Below are positions 22,025-33,010 of a stretch of 64,000 bases of DNA, in pieces; the first letter of the stretch is position 1, and each line of letters starts with the position of its first letter. Below the pieces are notes generated by a model. The model saw nothing but the letters and a program-made list of their open reading frames with translations. It was not told the origin of the DNA and ran no database searches. The stretch covers positions 75,044,368 to 75,108,367 of the forward strand of contig NC_080179.1 of NCBI RefSeq assembly GCF_950295315.1, read 5' to 3'. This stretch comes from Erinaceus europaeus. Taxonomy: Eukaryota > Chordata > Mammalia > Eulipotyphla > Erinaceidae. The position numbers and the translations under genes were made by a program.

Positions 22025-22313
22025 AATTTTTTTGCCTCCAGGGTTTTTACTGGGGCTTGGTGACTGCACAATGAATCCACTGCTCCTGGAGGCCATTTCT
22101 TTTTCATTCTATTGGATAGGACAGAGAGAAATTGAGAGAGGAGGGGAATATAGAGAGTGGGAGAAACAGACAGACACCTGCAGACCTGTTTCACTGCTTG
22201 CAAAGTGACCCCCCTGCAGGTGGGGATCTGGGGTCTCAAACTGGGATCCTTGAGCCGGTCCCTGTACTTTGTACTATGTGCACTTAACCTGGTGTACCAC
22301 CTCCCAGCCCCTG
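22025..22313 (-). mobile_element. SINE-A long form, reverse
   Basis: Starts with the complemented 3' module (TTGCCTCCAGGG to CTCCTGGAGGCC). The (AAC)n tail part is deleted, joining the module to TTCTATTGGATAGGACAG. Confidence 0.85.
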
Positions 22314-22319
22314 ATTTTT

Positions 22320-22383
22320 TTTTTAAATGTTTCTTGCTCTGGTTGAGTATTTATTATTGTGTTCCAGATTTTATGTTGCTTTA

Positions 22384-22414
<31 letters not shown>

Positions 22415-23120
22415 TTCTTCTTCCTCTTCCTCTTCCTCTTCCTCTTCCTCTTCCTCTTCCTCTTCCTCTTCCTCTTCCTCTTCCTCTTCTTCTCCCCTCT
22501 CATGGAAGCCCTTTCAACAATTCTTGTAAGTAGAGTCCATTTTTGTGGGTATGAGAATGCCTTTGTTTCTCCATCACATTTGAATAGTAATTTTGCACAG
22601 AAGTGTACCTGTGATTTGGTTATTCTTATATTTTAGCACTTGTTGAATAGGTTGTTTCACACTCTCCTGGCCTGTAGAATTTCTGTTGAGAAGTGTGATG
22701 AGTTTGTGATAGTGGTGCATTTACATGTTCCCTTCTTCTCCTTCCTAGTACCCTATAACATCTCTTCTTTTTCTTTCTTTCTTCATCCTTTCCTCCTTTC
22801 TTTCTTTTCTTTCTTCATTCTTTCCTCCATCCCTTTACTTCTTTCTTTCTTTTTTTGTTTTCTTCTTCCTCCTCTTCCTCTTCTTCTTCTTCTTTGTATG
22901 TGTGTGTCTTCTCATCATTTTATAATGATGTGTCTTAGTGAAGGTTGTTTTGGATTCAGAAATTGGGGTGTCCTCTCCACCCCCCTAAACATATATGTTC
23001 GATCACTCTTCAGATTTGGAAAATACTCAGCTTCTAGCTCCTAAAATATGATATCTATTCCCTTCCTCTCTCTTCTAGAACGTCCATTGCCCTTATATTT
23101 ACTTTCCACTGTGGGTTTAC
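22320..23120 (-). mobile_element. Old L1 ORF1 region, reverse, split by pyrimidine repeats
   Basis: CTCCTGGCCTGTAGAATTTC and TGATGTGTCTTAGTGAAGG match the complement of old L1 ORF1. The simple repeat at 22384-22495 and CTTT-rich tracts at 22760-22895 interrupt it. Confidence 0.55.
22384..22495. repeat. (CTT)n/(CTTCCT)n microsatellite
   Basis: (CTT)n at about 22388-22420 passes into about 12 CTTCCT hexamers; the minus strand is a pure GA tract. Confidence 0.97.
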
Positions 23121-24375
23121 CTCCAGAAGTCCCAGTATTTTTTTTTTTCTTGTGGTTTTCCTTAACTCATTCTATTTAGGAGTGTGTAATTTAATTTCTA
23201 CATTATTTGTGAATCTCACGAATCTCCTCCCACCACCATTGGTGAAAGCCACACTGCGCTGTCACAGTCATCAGTTAGACCTGCATGCAAGGAGCCTGGC
23301 ATTGAGTCTTGTTTTCCCTGCCCATCCTTGCTACATTTACCTGGTACGGTCAGTGTCATCTCATGCATCTCTCAACCCCCACTGTACAACTCCACGATTC
23401 TTGTGCTGGTGACAGGAACTTTCCATGGACTTCTGGTCATGGGGGACCCAAGTGAAAGTGCTGTTTACATGCCTATCCCTTGAATTCTGCCCCACTCCTG
23501 CTGTGGAGAGGTGAGATGTGCCACAGAAACCTCTCATCACCCGAGACAAATAGAGAAATGATTGTTTCAGAGAACTGGTAAGACACTCGGGCCACTGTCA
23601 GCCCGAGCCATCCTGGACAGATGGTCATGTATGAAACAGATGGGTCAAGGCTGTACTCTGCACCCAACAGAATGGCCAGTGGCTGCAGTGGAAAAGACAG
23701 GGAAATAGTAGTGGCTTCCTATAGACTCCTGTCCAGCTTGCTCACCCCAAACTAGCATGTGAAGTGGGAAAGCGACTTTGCACCACTGAGAGGACTGAGT
23801 CAGGCTGAGGGAGGAGCCCAGAGCTGCCAAGTGATGCTACTGGGTGTCTCCTACTGAGTCCTGTGCCCCCGTCCCCTCTCATCTGAACACTGTGCAGTCA
23901 CTGGTGCACTGCCTGTGAAGTGGACTAGCATCAGGAGCTGGACTGTTCTGTAGGATTCCCTCTAGAAGACTCCAGGCCAGGCGGTAGAAAGGGCTGCTTC
24001 TTAAGCTATCCAGTTCAGCTTTGTGTTGTATTCAGAGTGCTGCCCTGAATGACTACTAAGTAAACTAATAACGTGGTTTATGCCAGGGTTGTGAAAGTCC
24101 AACAAGCCAAGCAACTGGCACATGTCCAGGTAAATCCAAAAGTGGGTGTTTCCTGACATGGGATATCAGGCTGCTGGGCAGAGGCGACTTCTTCCCTGGA
24201 ACAAGAGAAGTTTCTTGGTTTGCCCTGGCAAGCCAGACTCTCGGGAGACAGCAGGAGAGCCCAGGAGAGTCACAGACCTTTTTGTGTCATCTTGGCTAAG
24301 GCATGAGAGCAACCTACAAGCTCATCGACAGACAAAGAAGTTACAGGAGATACACTTTGCAATCAAAATAGGCCA
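23121..24375. other. No gene recognised
   Basis: Unique sequence with short open frames on both strands. No recognised protein, repeat or splice pattern. Confidence 0.6.
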
Positions 24376-24377
24376 CA

Positions 24378-24560
24378 TTGTGGGTTGGCAAAATGGCTCA
24401 CTTGTATTATGCATTTCTTTTCCACGTGTGCAATCCAGGTTCAAGGCTTGAGCCTGGTGCCCACGACACCGGAGGAAGATGTGGTGCTGTGACCTCTCTC
24501 TCTCTCTCTCTCTCCCCCCCCCACCTCGGCTCACTCTTTCTATCTGAAAAATGTCAGCTG
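24378..24560 (+). mobile_element. SINE-E
   Basis: GTTGGCAAAATGGCTCACTTG head, CCAGGTTCAAGG, (CT)n then C8 at 24495-24522. Confidence 0.75.
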
Positions 24561-24644
24561 GAGTAGAAAAAGAGTGCAAACCAGTGGGGATTAAACCAGT
24601 GTGGGTCTTAGAAACAGAATTAGAAGCAGACCAACACCTGGGGA

Positions 24645-24757
24645 CAGCCTAAAGAAAAGGAAGGAAGGAAGGAAAGGAAGGAAGGAGGGAGGGAGGGAGG
24701 GAAAGAGAGGTGAAGGGAGGGAAGAAGGGGAATGAAGGACAGAGATAATAGGAGGGA
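24645..24757. repeat. Purine tract, (GGAA)/(GGGA)n
   Basis: Imperfect GGAA and GGGA units on the plus strand, probably grown from a SINE tail. Confidence 0.85.
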
Positions 24758-25135
24758 GGGCTGGGAGACAGCATAGTGGTTATGCAAAAAGATTTTTTCT
24801 TTAAAGATTCTTTTTTAAAAAATCTTTTTTATTATCTTTATTTACTGGATAGAGATAGCTAGAAATCGAGAGGGAAGGGGGTGATAGAGATGGAGAGACA
24901 GAAAGACACCTGCAACACTACTTTGCCACTTGCAAAGCAATCCCCCTGCAAGTGGGGACTGGGGGCTTGAACCTGGGTCCTTGTGCACTGTAACTTGTGC
25001 GCTCAACCAGGTGCGCCACCACCCGGCCCCTGCGAAAAGATTTTTTCATGCCTGAGGCTCTGAGATCCAAAATTCAATTCTTAGCACCTCCATAAATCAG
25101 AACTGAGCAATGTTCTGGTCTCTTTCAGAGGGTGG
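24758..25135 (+). mobile_element. SINE-D split by SINE-B
   Basis: The head (GGGCTGGGAGACAGCATAGTGG) lies at 24758-24799; the rest resumes at 25047 (ATGCCTGAGGCTCTGAG) and runs to CAATGTTCTGGTCTC. Confidence 0.85.
24800..25034 (-). mobile_element. SINE-B, reverse, nested, 13-bp TSD
   Basis: AAAAGATTTTTTC at 24787-24799 and 25035-25047 marks the insertion into SINE-D, so this SINE-B copy is younger. Confidence 0.93.
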
Positions 25136-25136
25136 G

Positions 25137-25137
25137 G

Positions 25138-25178
<41 letters not shown>
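25137..25178. repeat. (TG)n microsatellite
   Basis: About 20 TG units at the end of the SINE-D copy. Confidence 0.97.
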
Positions 25179-25181
<3 letters not shown>

Positions 25182-25202
25182 TTAAAAATTAAAAAGCACA
25201 TG

Positions 25203-25430
25203 AAGGGGGTTGGGCAGTGGCTCATCTTGTTGACACACATATTACCATGTACAAGGATTCGGGTTAAAGCCCTTGGTCCCTTCTTGCAGGGGGAAAGCTT
25301 CACAAGTGGTGAAGCAGTGCTGCAGGTATCTCTCTTTCTCTCTCTCTATCTCCTCTTTCCTTCTCAAGTTCTCTCTGTCTCTACCCAGTAAAATAAAAAT
25401 AAACAATACTTTGAAAAACACATTAAAAAA
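25203..25430 (+). mobile_element. SINE-B
   Basis: Head GGGGTTGGGCAGTGGCTCAT, box B GGTTAAAGCCC, tail AAATAAAAATAAAC. Confidence 0.82.
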
Positions 25431-25440
25431 GAAAGGAAGG

Positions 25441-25660
25441 CGGGCTGGGTGGTGGCACACCTAGTCGAGCACGTATGTTACAATGTGCGCAAGGACCGGG
25501 GTTCAACCCCTGGTCCCCACCTGCAGGCAGTGAGGCTTCCCAAGTGGAGAGGCAGGGCTGCCAGGGTCTCTCTGTCTCTCTCCCTCTCTATTGCATCCTC
25601 CCCTCTCAATTTATCTCTGTCTATATCCAATAAGTAAATTTTTAAAAAAGAAAGGAAGGA
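25441..25660 (+). mobile_element. SINE-B in tandem with the previous one
   Basis: AAAGAAAGGAAGG occurs before (about 25429) and after (about 25648) this copy, a likely 13-bp TSD, so it inserted into the tail of the previous SINE-B. Confidence 0.88.
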
Positions 25661-26977
25661 AAGAAGATTTCTTTCCCATAAACCTAGGATAACAAAATAG
25701 CTTTGAGAAATGCCCACCATGTGGTCTGTGTTTTCTATACATCACTGGCCCTAACATGGAGCAGGTGTTTTGTCTTTACCTGGATCATTCTCCTTGAAGC
25801 TCAGGATGGCCACAGACCCATGCCAAAAGTTGTGACATTTGAATCTGGAGCATGTCTTTGTGATCCAGGCTTGTGCTCACAGCCGTGCTGCCCCGCCGAT
25901 CCCGAGTGGACTGATGCAGCAGGTCTGCCCCTCCCTGGATTCCCTGCCAGCTGTGCCCACAGATGCCCTAGGAGGGTAGGGACCTGTCCATGGCACAGGG
26001 GAATGGATAGCAGCAGCAGTGGGGACTACCGTGGCTGTGGCTAGACTGGGAACATCATTCGCTTCACCACACTGCGCTGGGTATTGGCTGCACTGCCCAG
26101 TCTTGGGGGTAAGAAGGGGCAGTGGTAGTGTGCATCCTTGGCAGGGGTGAGGGGTTGTCTTCCTCACCTGCAGTAAAGGGGGTCTTTCCAAGTGGAAGGG
26201 CCTGTTTCAGGAGCCTTCCTTCTTTGCTCTGGAAAGGTGGCATTGCACAATGGCTAATGCAAGTAAGAGCTGGTGGAAGATTCACATGCCTCAGCTCCCA
26301 GTCACATTCCACCAGCCCCGCCCAGCCTGGCTGGCACACGCCACCACCACCAGCCCCAGACATGTGTCCTGGTTCCTGCCCCCCACTTCCTGCCTTGCTC
26401 GAGTCACTGTTCTGAGGGGCAGTGCAGGCAGCTGCAGGGCTGTGGTGTTGAGCGTCCAGTCCCACTGTGTGTTACCACCTGGAGCCTAGACACCAGTGCC
26501 TGGGCCCCGAGTCCTGAGCAGCCCTGGAGGGCGTAGCTGCTGCCTGGGGTGGCTCAGGGTGCAGGCCGTGGGCCCTCCAGGGAGCAGCCACCTCCCCGTC
26601 ACCTGTCCTTTGCCATGACACTCTTGACAGACACCACTGAGCTCTGTTCTCTCCAGGCCCTACTGACAAGATGAAGCAGACAGCCTCTCCCCTGAGAAAC
26701 ATGCTCAGGTTTCCGGGAGTTGGAGGGACCTCAACGGAGAGCCAGATGTTACATTTTCAGCCCGTCTTCCTCCCTCCTCACTGCCCTGCTGTCCCTACAC
26801 AAGAGGGGATGCATAGGAGCCCAAAAAGGAATCCTCTCATCTTTCCCCTCACCGTTTCCTACGTGTGCTGCTGGCCCCTGCTATGGTTGACTTTGAAATC
26901 ATGTGATATAAGATACACAAACGCAAAACTGAAGTTTTGTATGTTATACAATGAATGCCCATAGAGCTCTCTTTTTT
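25661..26977. other. No gene recognised; unique sequence
   Basis: GC-richer between 25850 and 26600, with overlapping open frames on both strands but no recognised motif. Could contain unlabelled exons of a neighbouring gene; none can be supported by sequence alone. Confidence 0.55.
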
Positions 26978-27594
26978 TAAAAAAAAATAATTATCTTTAT
27001 TTATTTGATAGAGACAGCCAGAAGTCGAGAGGAAGGGGGAGGTAGGGAGAGAGAGAGAGAGAGAGGGAGAGGGAGAGGGAGAGGGAGATAGAGAGGGAGA
27101 GGGAGAGGGAGAGGGAGAGAGAGAAGGAGAGGGAGAGGGAGAGGGAAATGGAGATAGACAGGGAGAGGGAGAGGGAGAGGGAAATGGAGATAGACAGGGA
27201 GAGGGAGAGGGAGAGGGAAATGGAGATAGACAGGGAGAGGGAGAGGGAGAGGGAAATGGAGAGGGAGAGGGAGAGGGAGAGGGAAATGGAGATAGACAGG
27301 GAGAGGGAGAGGGAGAGGGAGAGGGAGAGGGAGAGGGAGAGGGAAATGGAGATAGACAGGGAGAGGGAGAGGGAGATAGAGAGGGAGAGGGAGAGGGAGA
27401 GGGAGATAGAGAGGGAGAGGGAGAGGGAGAGGGAGAGAGAGAAGGAGAGGGAGAGGGAGAGGGAGAGAGACCTGCAGCACCACTTCACCACTAGCAAAGC
27501 TTTCCTCCTGCAGGTGGGGACTTGGGGGCTTGAAGCTGGGTCTCTGTGCACTCTAACATATGCACTCAGTCAGGTGCACCACTACTGAGGCCCC
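26978..27594 (-). mobile_element. SINE-B, reverse, hugely expanded body
   Basis: Left part (TTATTTGATAGAGACAGCC) and right part (CTGCAGCACCACTTCACCAC to CTGAGGCCCC) are ordinary SINE-B. The purine-rich middle has grown from about 40 to about 430 bp. Confidence 0.9.
27037..27470. repeat. GA-rich minisatellite inside SINE-B
   Basis: Built from GGGAGA hexamers with a higher-order unit of about 36 bp: three to four GGGAGA, then GGAAATGGAGATAGACA. It is pure purine for long stretches apart from the T and C of that spacer. The long frames across it are low-complexity artefacts. Confidence 0.95.
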
Positions 27595-27624
27595 ACAGAT
27601 TTAACTTTCAATAACCTTCAACAT

Positions 27625-27835
27625 GACATTTTTGGTTGTTTTTGTCATCACCAGAGCTTCACCACTTTGAGACAAATCTTTTTCAGATAGAGAGAGAGAG
27701 AGAAGGAAAGACAGAGAGACAGAAGAGATCATAGCACCAAAGCTTCCTGTAGTACAGTGGGGGCCGGCTGGCACCTGGGTCACGCCCATGGTAAAGCAGG
27801 CTCTTCCCGGGAGAGCTATCTTGCCACCCCTGATA
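27625..27835 (-). mobile_element. SINE-E-like, reverse
   Basis: AGATAGAGAGAGAGAGAG body, CACCTGGGTCACGCCCATGG core, and GAGCTATCTTGCCACCCC head complement. Confidence 0.68.
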
Positions 27836-27859
27836 TTGTTTTGAATGAGCACATTCATC

Positions 27860-28012
27860 ATTTTTAATATTTATTTATTTATTTATTTATTTAGGAGAGA
27901 GGACAAAGAGAGAGAAACAGCATCACTGGCACATGTGACACCGGGGATTGAACTCAGGGCCCCATGCTTGAGCGTCCAGTGCTCCATCCACTGTGCCGCC
28001 GACCAGGTCACC
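27860..28012 (-). mobile_element. SINE-C, reverse
   Basis: TTTATTTATTTATTTAGGAG tail, GGGGATTGAACTCAGGG box-B complement; head mutated (CCACTGTGCCGCCGACC). Confidence 0.82.
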
Positions 28013-28151
28013 ATGCAGTGATCAGACAGAACAGAAGCAGTGTTTTCACTCTGCTGTGGAATCTCCACAACTGTGAGGTATGAAAGAGACTGTTTATGTG
28101 TCGTTGTTGGCAGCATGTCACATATGAGAGTAAGATCGAAATGTTGGACAC

Positions 28152-28416
28152 AGGGAGCCGGGTGGTGGTGCAGCGGGTTAAGCACACATGGTACAAAGCA
28201 CAAGGACCAGCGTAAGGATCCTGGTTTGAGCCCCCAGCTCTCCATCTGCAGGGGAGTCGCTTCCCAAGCGGTGAAGCAGGTCTGCAGGTGTCTGTCTTCC
28301 CCTCCTCTCTCCATTTCTCTCTGTCCTATCCAGCAACAATGACATCAATAACCACAACAATGTTAAACAACAAGGGCAGCAAAATGGAAAATAAATAAAT
28401 AAATATTTTTAAAAAA
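28152..28416 (+). mobile_element. SINE-A with 14-bp TSD
   Basis: GAAATGTTGGACAC at 28138-28151 and GAAATGTCGGACAC at 28417-28430 (one mismatch). The body lacks one CT-rich unit. Confidence 0.92.
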
Positions 28417-28511
28417 GAAATGTCGGACACTCAGGAGAAAGGGAATTATAATATGCAATCATAGGGCCTCCCCAACCAGTAAGAACTCAAAACACCAGTA
28501 ACTAGACCTTT

Positions 28512-28790
28512 GGGGACAGGCAGTAACCCAGCCAGTCGAGTGAACATGTCATCAAGCTCAAGGACCCAGGTTCAAGCCCCTGGTCCCTACCTCCAGGGGG
28601 GAAGCTTCACAAGTGGTGAAGCAGTGCTGCAGGTGTCTCTCTTTATCTCCCCCTATCTTCCTTCCCCCATCAAATTCTATCTCTATCAAATAAAAATAAA
28701 TGACAAAAATGGTCATTGAATGCAATGGATTCATTATGCAAGAACTGAAATCCAGTGATAACTCTCCTGGAAATAAACTAAGGTGAAATA
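28512..28790 (+). mobile_element. SINE-B with decayed 3' module
   Basis: Head GGGGACAGGCAGTAACCC, box B GGTTCAAGCCCC, then a degraded module (CAATGGATTCATTATGCAAG to ACTCTCCTGG). Confidence 0.78.
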
Positions 28791-29380
28791 AAATAACTTA
28801 ATAAGGGTCCACTGAAATTATTATGTGTGTTTAGGGGTGATGGACTGTCACAACCTACCATACTTCTGAGAGTGAAGGAAACAGAGAACAGATCTGAAAA
28901 GGAGAGGGGACAGAGGCATCAAGGAAGACTTCCTGGAGGAGGTAGCTTCTAAATGCAAAATGGCACAAGGAACTTATAATAACTGGTGGAATGAGGAGAC
29001 ACCCTAAGGCAGGGCAGCTTGTGCATTTCAGGGAGCCCCAAACCACCACCCTGTGACCTGAAATACACCAATCACACACAAGGCTTGAACCAGGTTGTTC
29101 CAGGAAATTTCAGGAACCAGATGCAGGGTCAGAACAGGCAAAACCATTTAACCCCACAGCTTAGCAAAGGGCGTGTGGCAGAGCGTGTGAGAGGGGTGGG
29201 GAGTAGAACTGCCCAAGTCTGAGCTGAGAAAACCATGAAAGGATTCCAGGAAGACGGCCCCCTATGAGGCAGGGGCACAGCAGCCTACACAGCACAGGGT
29301 GAGTCCAGCCCCAGCACTTCCTGTGGGCTGTGAACAGTGACGACAGTCTCAGGCTGGCTTCACAGCCTGCCGTAACCTTT
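28791..29380. other. No gene recognised
   Basis: Unique sequence. Confidence 0.6.
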
Positions 29381-29384
29381 CAGC

Positions 29385-29787
29385 CACCAAGCTGCAGATG
29401 CTACTAGGATTCCATCTTCACATCCCTCAGCAGATGACCTCACCAATGTGTCCTGGAACCTCACCTCTCCAGAACCCTTCTCCACTGAAGAAAGATAGAA
29501 ACAGGCTGGGGATATGGATCAAATTGCCAATGACCATGTTCAATGGAGAAGCAACTGCAGATGCTTGAACTCCCACCTTCTGCACCCCATAAAGAACTTT
29601 GGTCCATACTTGGGGGAGGGGGTGATATTAGGGGAAGATGACCAGAAGACTCTGGAACCCAACTCCATAAGCATCCAGAGAGAGAAGAGGAAAAAGAGAA
29701 AGACGTTCAGAAATAGTAACAGGTGTAGGTGTGACTTAGAAAGGAAGGGAAGATAGGGCCATAGGAAAAGTGGTTAAAAAGATAGAT

Positions 29788-29823
<36 letters not shown>

Positions 29824-30003
29824 CTGATAGACAATAGATTTTTTAAAAGTCAACATATATCTGTGACCTTGGGAAAACCACTACAGTTTTTTCCAGTGGA
29901 GGAAATTGGAACACAGAACTCCAGTGGTGGGAACAGTATGGGACTGTACCCCTGTTGTAATTGTGTAAACCAATATTGATAATAAAAAATAACATTAAAA
30001 ATA
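29385..30003 (+). mobile_element. Family F, long interrupted copy
   Basis: Upstream half 29385-29640 (TTCTGCACCCCATAAAGAAC landmark) and downstream half 29870-30003 (ACTCCAGTGGTGGGAACAG, A-rich end). Between them lies a purine-rich stretch and a (GATA)n run. Confidence 0.65.
29776..29822. repeat. (GATA)n microsatellite
   Basis: About ten GATA units inside the family F copy. Confidence 0.95.
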
Positions 30004-30010
30004 AAAATGA

Positions 30011-30310
30011 GGGAGTCGGAGTCAGGCAGCAGCACAGCGGGTTAAGCACAGGTGGCGCAAAGCACAAGGACCGGCATAAAGATCCTGGTTCCAGCCCCCG
30101 GCTCCCCACTTGCAGGGAAGTCACTTCACAGGTGGCAAAGCAGGTCTGCAGGTGTCTGTCTTTCTCTCCCCTCTTTACCCTCCATTCCTCTTTCCATTTC
30201 TCTCTGTCCTATCCATCAACGATGACAATAATAACAACAACAATAACTACAACAATAAAACAACAAAGGCAACAAAAGGGAATAAATAAATAAATATGTA
30301 AAAAAAAAAG
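30011..30310 (+). mobile_element. SINE-A
   Basis: Starts GGGAGTCGGAGTCAGGCAGC with a small duplication of GGAGTC in the head; complete tail. Confidence 0.9.
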
Positions 30311-30644
30311 AAATAGTTACATGAAAAAATAATAAAGTAAACTATTAAAAACAAAGAAACAAACAAAGGACCGAATCTATCTATACAACAGAAGTGTTCC
30401 ATCTTTTCGGCAGCCACTGGCCTGAGAGAACTCTGAAGCCAAAGCAGACTAGCCCACTGCCCCGTGGACTAGTGAGTGACAAAGCCGGCTGAAGGGGTGG
30501 CCTCCCTGTTCCTTGAGGAACAGGAACTGTATCATCTAGAAAGAAATGGGCTCCCTGGTCTTCAGGGATTAGTGTCAACTGGGAGGTTCACACTTGTACT
30601 GAGTCCCTGCTCCTCACGCTGGCTACCAAAAAGACCCATGTTAT
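30311..30644. other. No gene recognised
   Basis: A-rich left part, then unique sequence. Confidence 0.6.
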
Positions 30645-30964
30645 TGTTAGGGCTCAGTTCCTGCACCATGAATCCACTGCTCCTAGAGGCCATTTTCCCC
30701 CTCTTGTTGCCCTTGTTGTTGTAGCCTTGTTGTGGTTATTATTATTGTTGTTGATGTCGTTCGTTGTTGGATAGGACGGAAAGAAATGGAGAGAGGAGGG
30801 GAAGACAGAGAGGGGGATAGAAAGACACCTGCAGACCTGCTTCACCACCTGTAAAGCGACTCCCCTGCAGGTGGGGAGCCGGGGGCTCGAACCTGGATCC
30901 TTATGCTGGTCCCTGTGCTTTGCGCCACAGGTGCTTAATCCACTGTACTACTGCCCGACCCCCC
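30645..30964 (-). mobile_element. SINE-A long form, reverse
   Basis: Starts within the complemented 3' module (AGGGCTCAGTTCCTGCACC); head ends CTACTGCCCGACCCCCC. Confidence 0.88.
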
Positions 30965-32260
30965 GAATCAGAGATCTTAACCCACCAAGCAACCCTGCCA
31001 GGCACCATCATCAAGTGATCAGAGCAGACGGGCCAGGCAGGGAGCAGGGAGCAGGACACAAGTTGGCAGGCAGCTCCCTTCCGCACACACACCTGTAGCA
31101 CAGAGTCTGAACAAGAACAGGTGTGAAGCACGCTGGCCGGTGGATCTGCAGGATTGACCTGCAAGGCCAGGAGTGGACAGCGGTGACAACCAGGCCCCTT
31201 CCAGGGGTGACTCTGAATGCCAGCAGAATTGGCGCACTTCTGAAGTTCCTCTGATTGTCCCCATGATGTCCCTTTGTCCACACAAAGGTCCAAGGGTTTC
31301 AGGACACCTGGGACCTGAGGGTAGGCACTTGGAGCTGGGAAGCAGGTAGAAGGACTCTAAGGACCCATGAGGTCACTTTCCTCCCCCCAGTCATGAGAAG
31401 ACTGAGATATTGGGGTGCCAACCACCACCTCTCCAGCTGCACCTGCTGCTCTGTGAGCTCTGAGCCCCACTGGGCAGCTCAGATTCTGCCGGGCCAGCCA
31501 CCTCTTTCCTGGACAAATGAAGGCAGTCCTGCTTAAGCGTTTGTCCCCCACGTCGCCCAGCCTGTTAAGAGACTGAATTAAAATTCACTGCAGGTCTGTG
31601 TGCTTGCAGGAGCTGCTCTAATGCCAGCCAGGTTCCTTTTCATCAAAGGCATCCCCTGCCTCCCCAGTGTGGGTTCCTGAGAGGCTCTCTCTGTCCTGGG
31701 GTTCACACCCACATAGTTACTGGGGGTGTGCACTGATTCACTGGCAGCTGTTCCGGAATTACCGACAGGCAGGCTGGAGATCCAGCCCCTGGTCCCCTGG
31801 CTTCTAACACACAGACACAGGCCTGCACCTGCAGTAGGTGGGCTCAGCCCAGGGGCAACCCCCACTCTGGAAGGCAGGCCCCTCTGCCTGGCATGTCAGA
31901 GCCCTCCCCATTCACCTGCCCGCACTGTTTGCTTGGCAATCTGGGGATTCCCCCCTCTCCCACTTTGGGCTTCCAGCGGCAAGGAAGGCAGAAACACCAC
32001 AGGAATGTGTCCTCACAGCCATGGGGAAAGTGGTCCAGGAAAAGTGGGAGGTACCTTGCTCATAAATCGAACACTTCCCCTGGCTCCGGTCCAGTTTCCT
32101 GTCTTTGGCATAGAGGTCCCTTCCCCACAATGGAGCCCCAACCATTCCAGCAGTGCCCCAGCACTCCTGGGTAACTTCGGTCCGGGTAACAACAACAACC
32201 ACCACTTCCTGGGCACCTCCTGGGCCAGGAGTGAGCTCAGTCCTTCCGGGAGCCGCGCCT
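30965..32260. other. Unique GC-rich flank; no supported gene
   Basis: Between the SINE-A and the CpG island. Several open frames exist on both strands but none has a recognised domain. It lies downstream of the candidate donor at 32612, so it would be the first intron of that gene. Confidence 0.55.
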
Positions 32261-32269
32261 GGGCAGGGG

Positions 32270-33010
32270 GCAAGCCCCCGGCAGCAGGTGGGGAGACCAG
32301 GCACTGGGCTGTACCCAGAACAACCCCTCCCCACACACACACAGGCACACAAACACCCACACACACACACATACACACACCAGGACGAGCCAGGCACCTT
32401 CCCTTCCCTGCGGTCCCCCTACTCACACACTCTGTCCCCCCATCTCAAAGTTGGGGTCTCGTGGAGGGCAGGGCGCACCAGGTAGCCCCGGGCGCCTCCA
32501 TGCAACCTACGTGGACCTGGGGCTTCAGGGTGGGCGCCTGCTCCCTTGTCCCCCGGTGCGGACAGCTTCCCCCACCAGCCCCCAGCCTCCGCGTCTGAGG
32601 GCCCCCTCTCACCTTGAAGAAGCTCCGGAGAAAGTGCAGGAGGCTGAGCATGGTGGCCAGAGGCCTGGAGCGCAGTCGGGGAGCCGAGGGGAGCCCGAGG
32701 GGCTGAGCTGCACTGTCCCGGGAGCGCCGCCCCCGCCCGGCCCGCCCCGCCCCGCACTCCCGCACCTGCAGCCTCCGGAGGCAAACACAGACACACAGAC
32801 ACACAGACACAAACACAAACACACTCACACACACCCCGCGGTGTGGACACGGCTCTGGACACTCGCGGACACCAGAGCCGGTCCAGCCTGGACAGGGTTC
32901 CGGAGCTTTGGAGAACAGAGGGCCGCAAAGGAGCCAGTGTTGAGAAAAAGCTGGAACACTCGCACCCGCACTCGCACTCACACCCGCACCCGCACTCACA
33001 CACACCCCAG
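32270..33010 (-). promoter_or_regulatory. CpG island and probable minus-strand promoter
   Basis: CpG-dense, with a cluster of GC-box-like elements at 32725-32757 (CCCGCCCCGCCCCGC) just upstream, on the minus strand, of the candidate start codon at 32651. CA-rich tracts lie on both sides (32332-32382, 32788-32840, 32957-33008). No TATA box is apparent, as usual for CpG-island promoters. Confidence 0.7.
32613..32651 (-). CDS. Candidate first coding exon (13 codons plus donor)
   Basis: On the minus strand GGCCACCATGC is a strong Kozak start; 13 codons (M-L-S-L-L-H-F-L-R-S-F-F-K) end in AAG followed by GTGAGA, a consensus donor at 32612-32611 in phase 0. The hydrophobic/basic N-terminus could be an amphipathic membrane-binding helix. 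The exon sits in a CpG island on the same strand as AMER3 and about 25 kb downstream of it. In human the next same-strand gene after AMER3 is, from memory, ARHGEF4 (a Rac/Cdc42 GEF that also binds APC), so this may be an alternative first exon of it. The identification is inference; no second exon was found in the window. Confidence 0.45.

Noticed and set aside
26997..27588. Long open frames (146-184 codons) on both strands
   Set aside because: They translate only the GA-rich minisatellite into R-E-R-E or S-L-S-L repeats.
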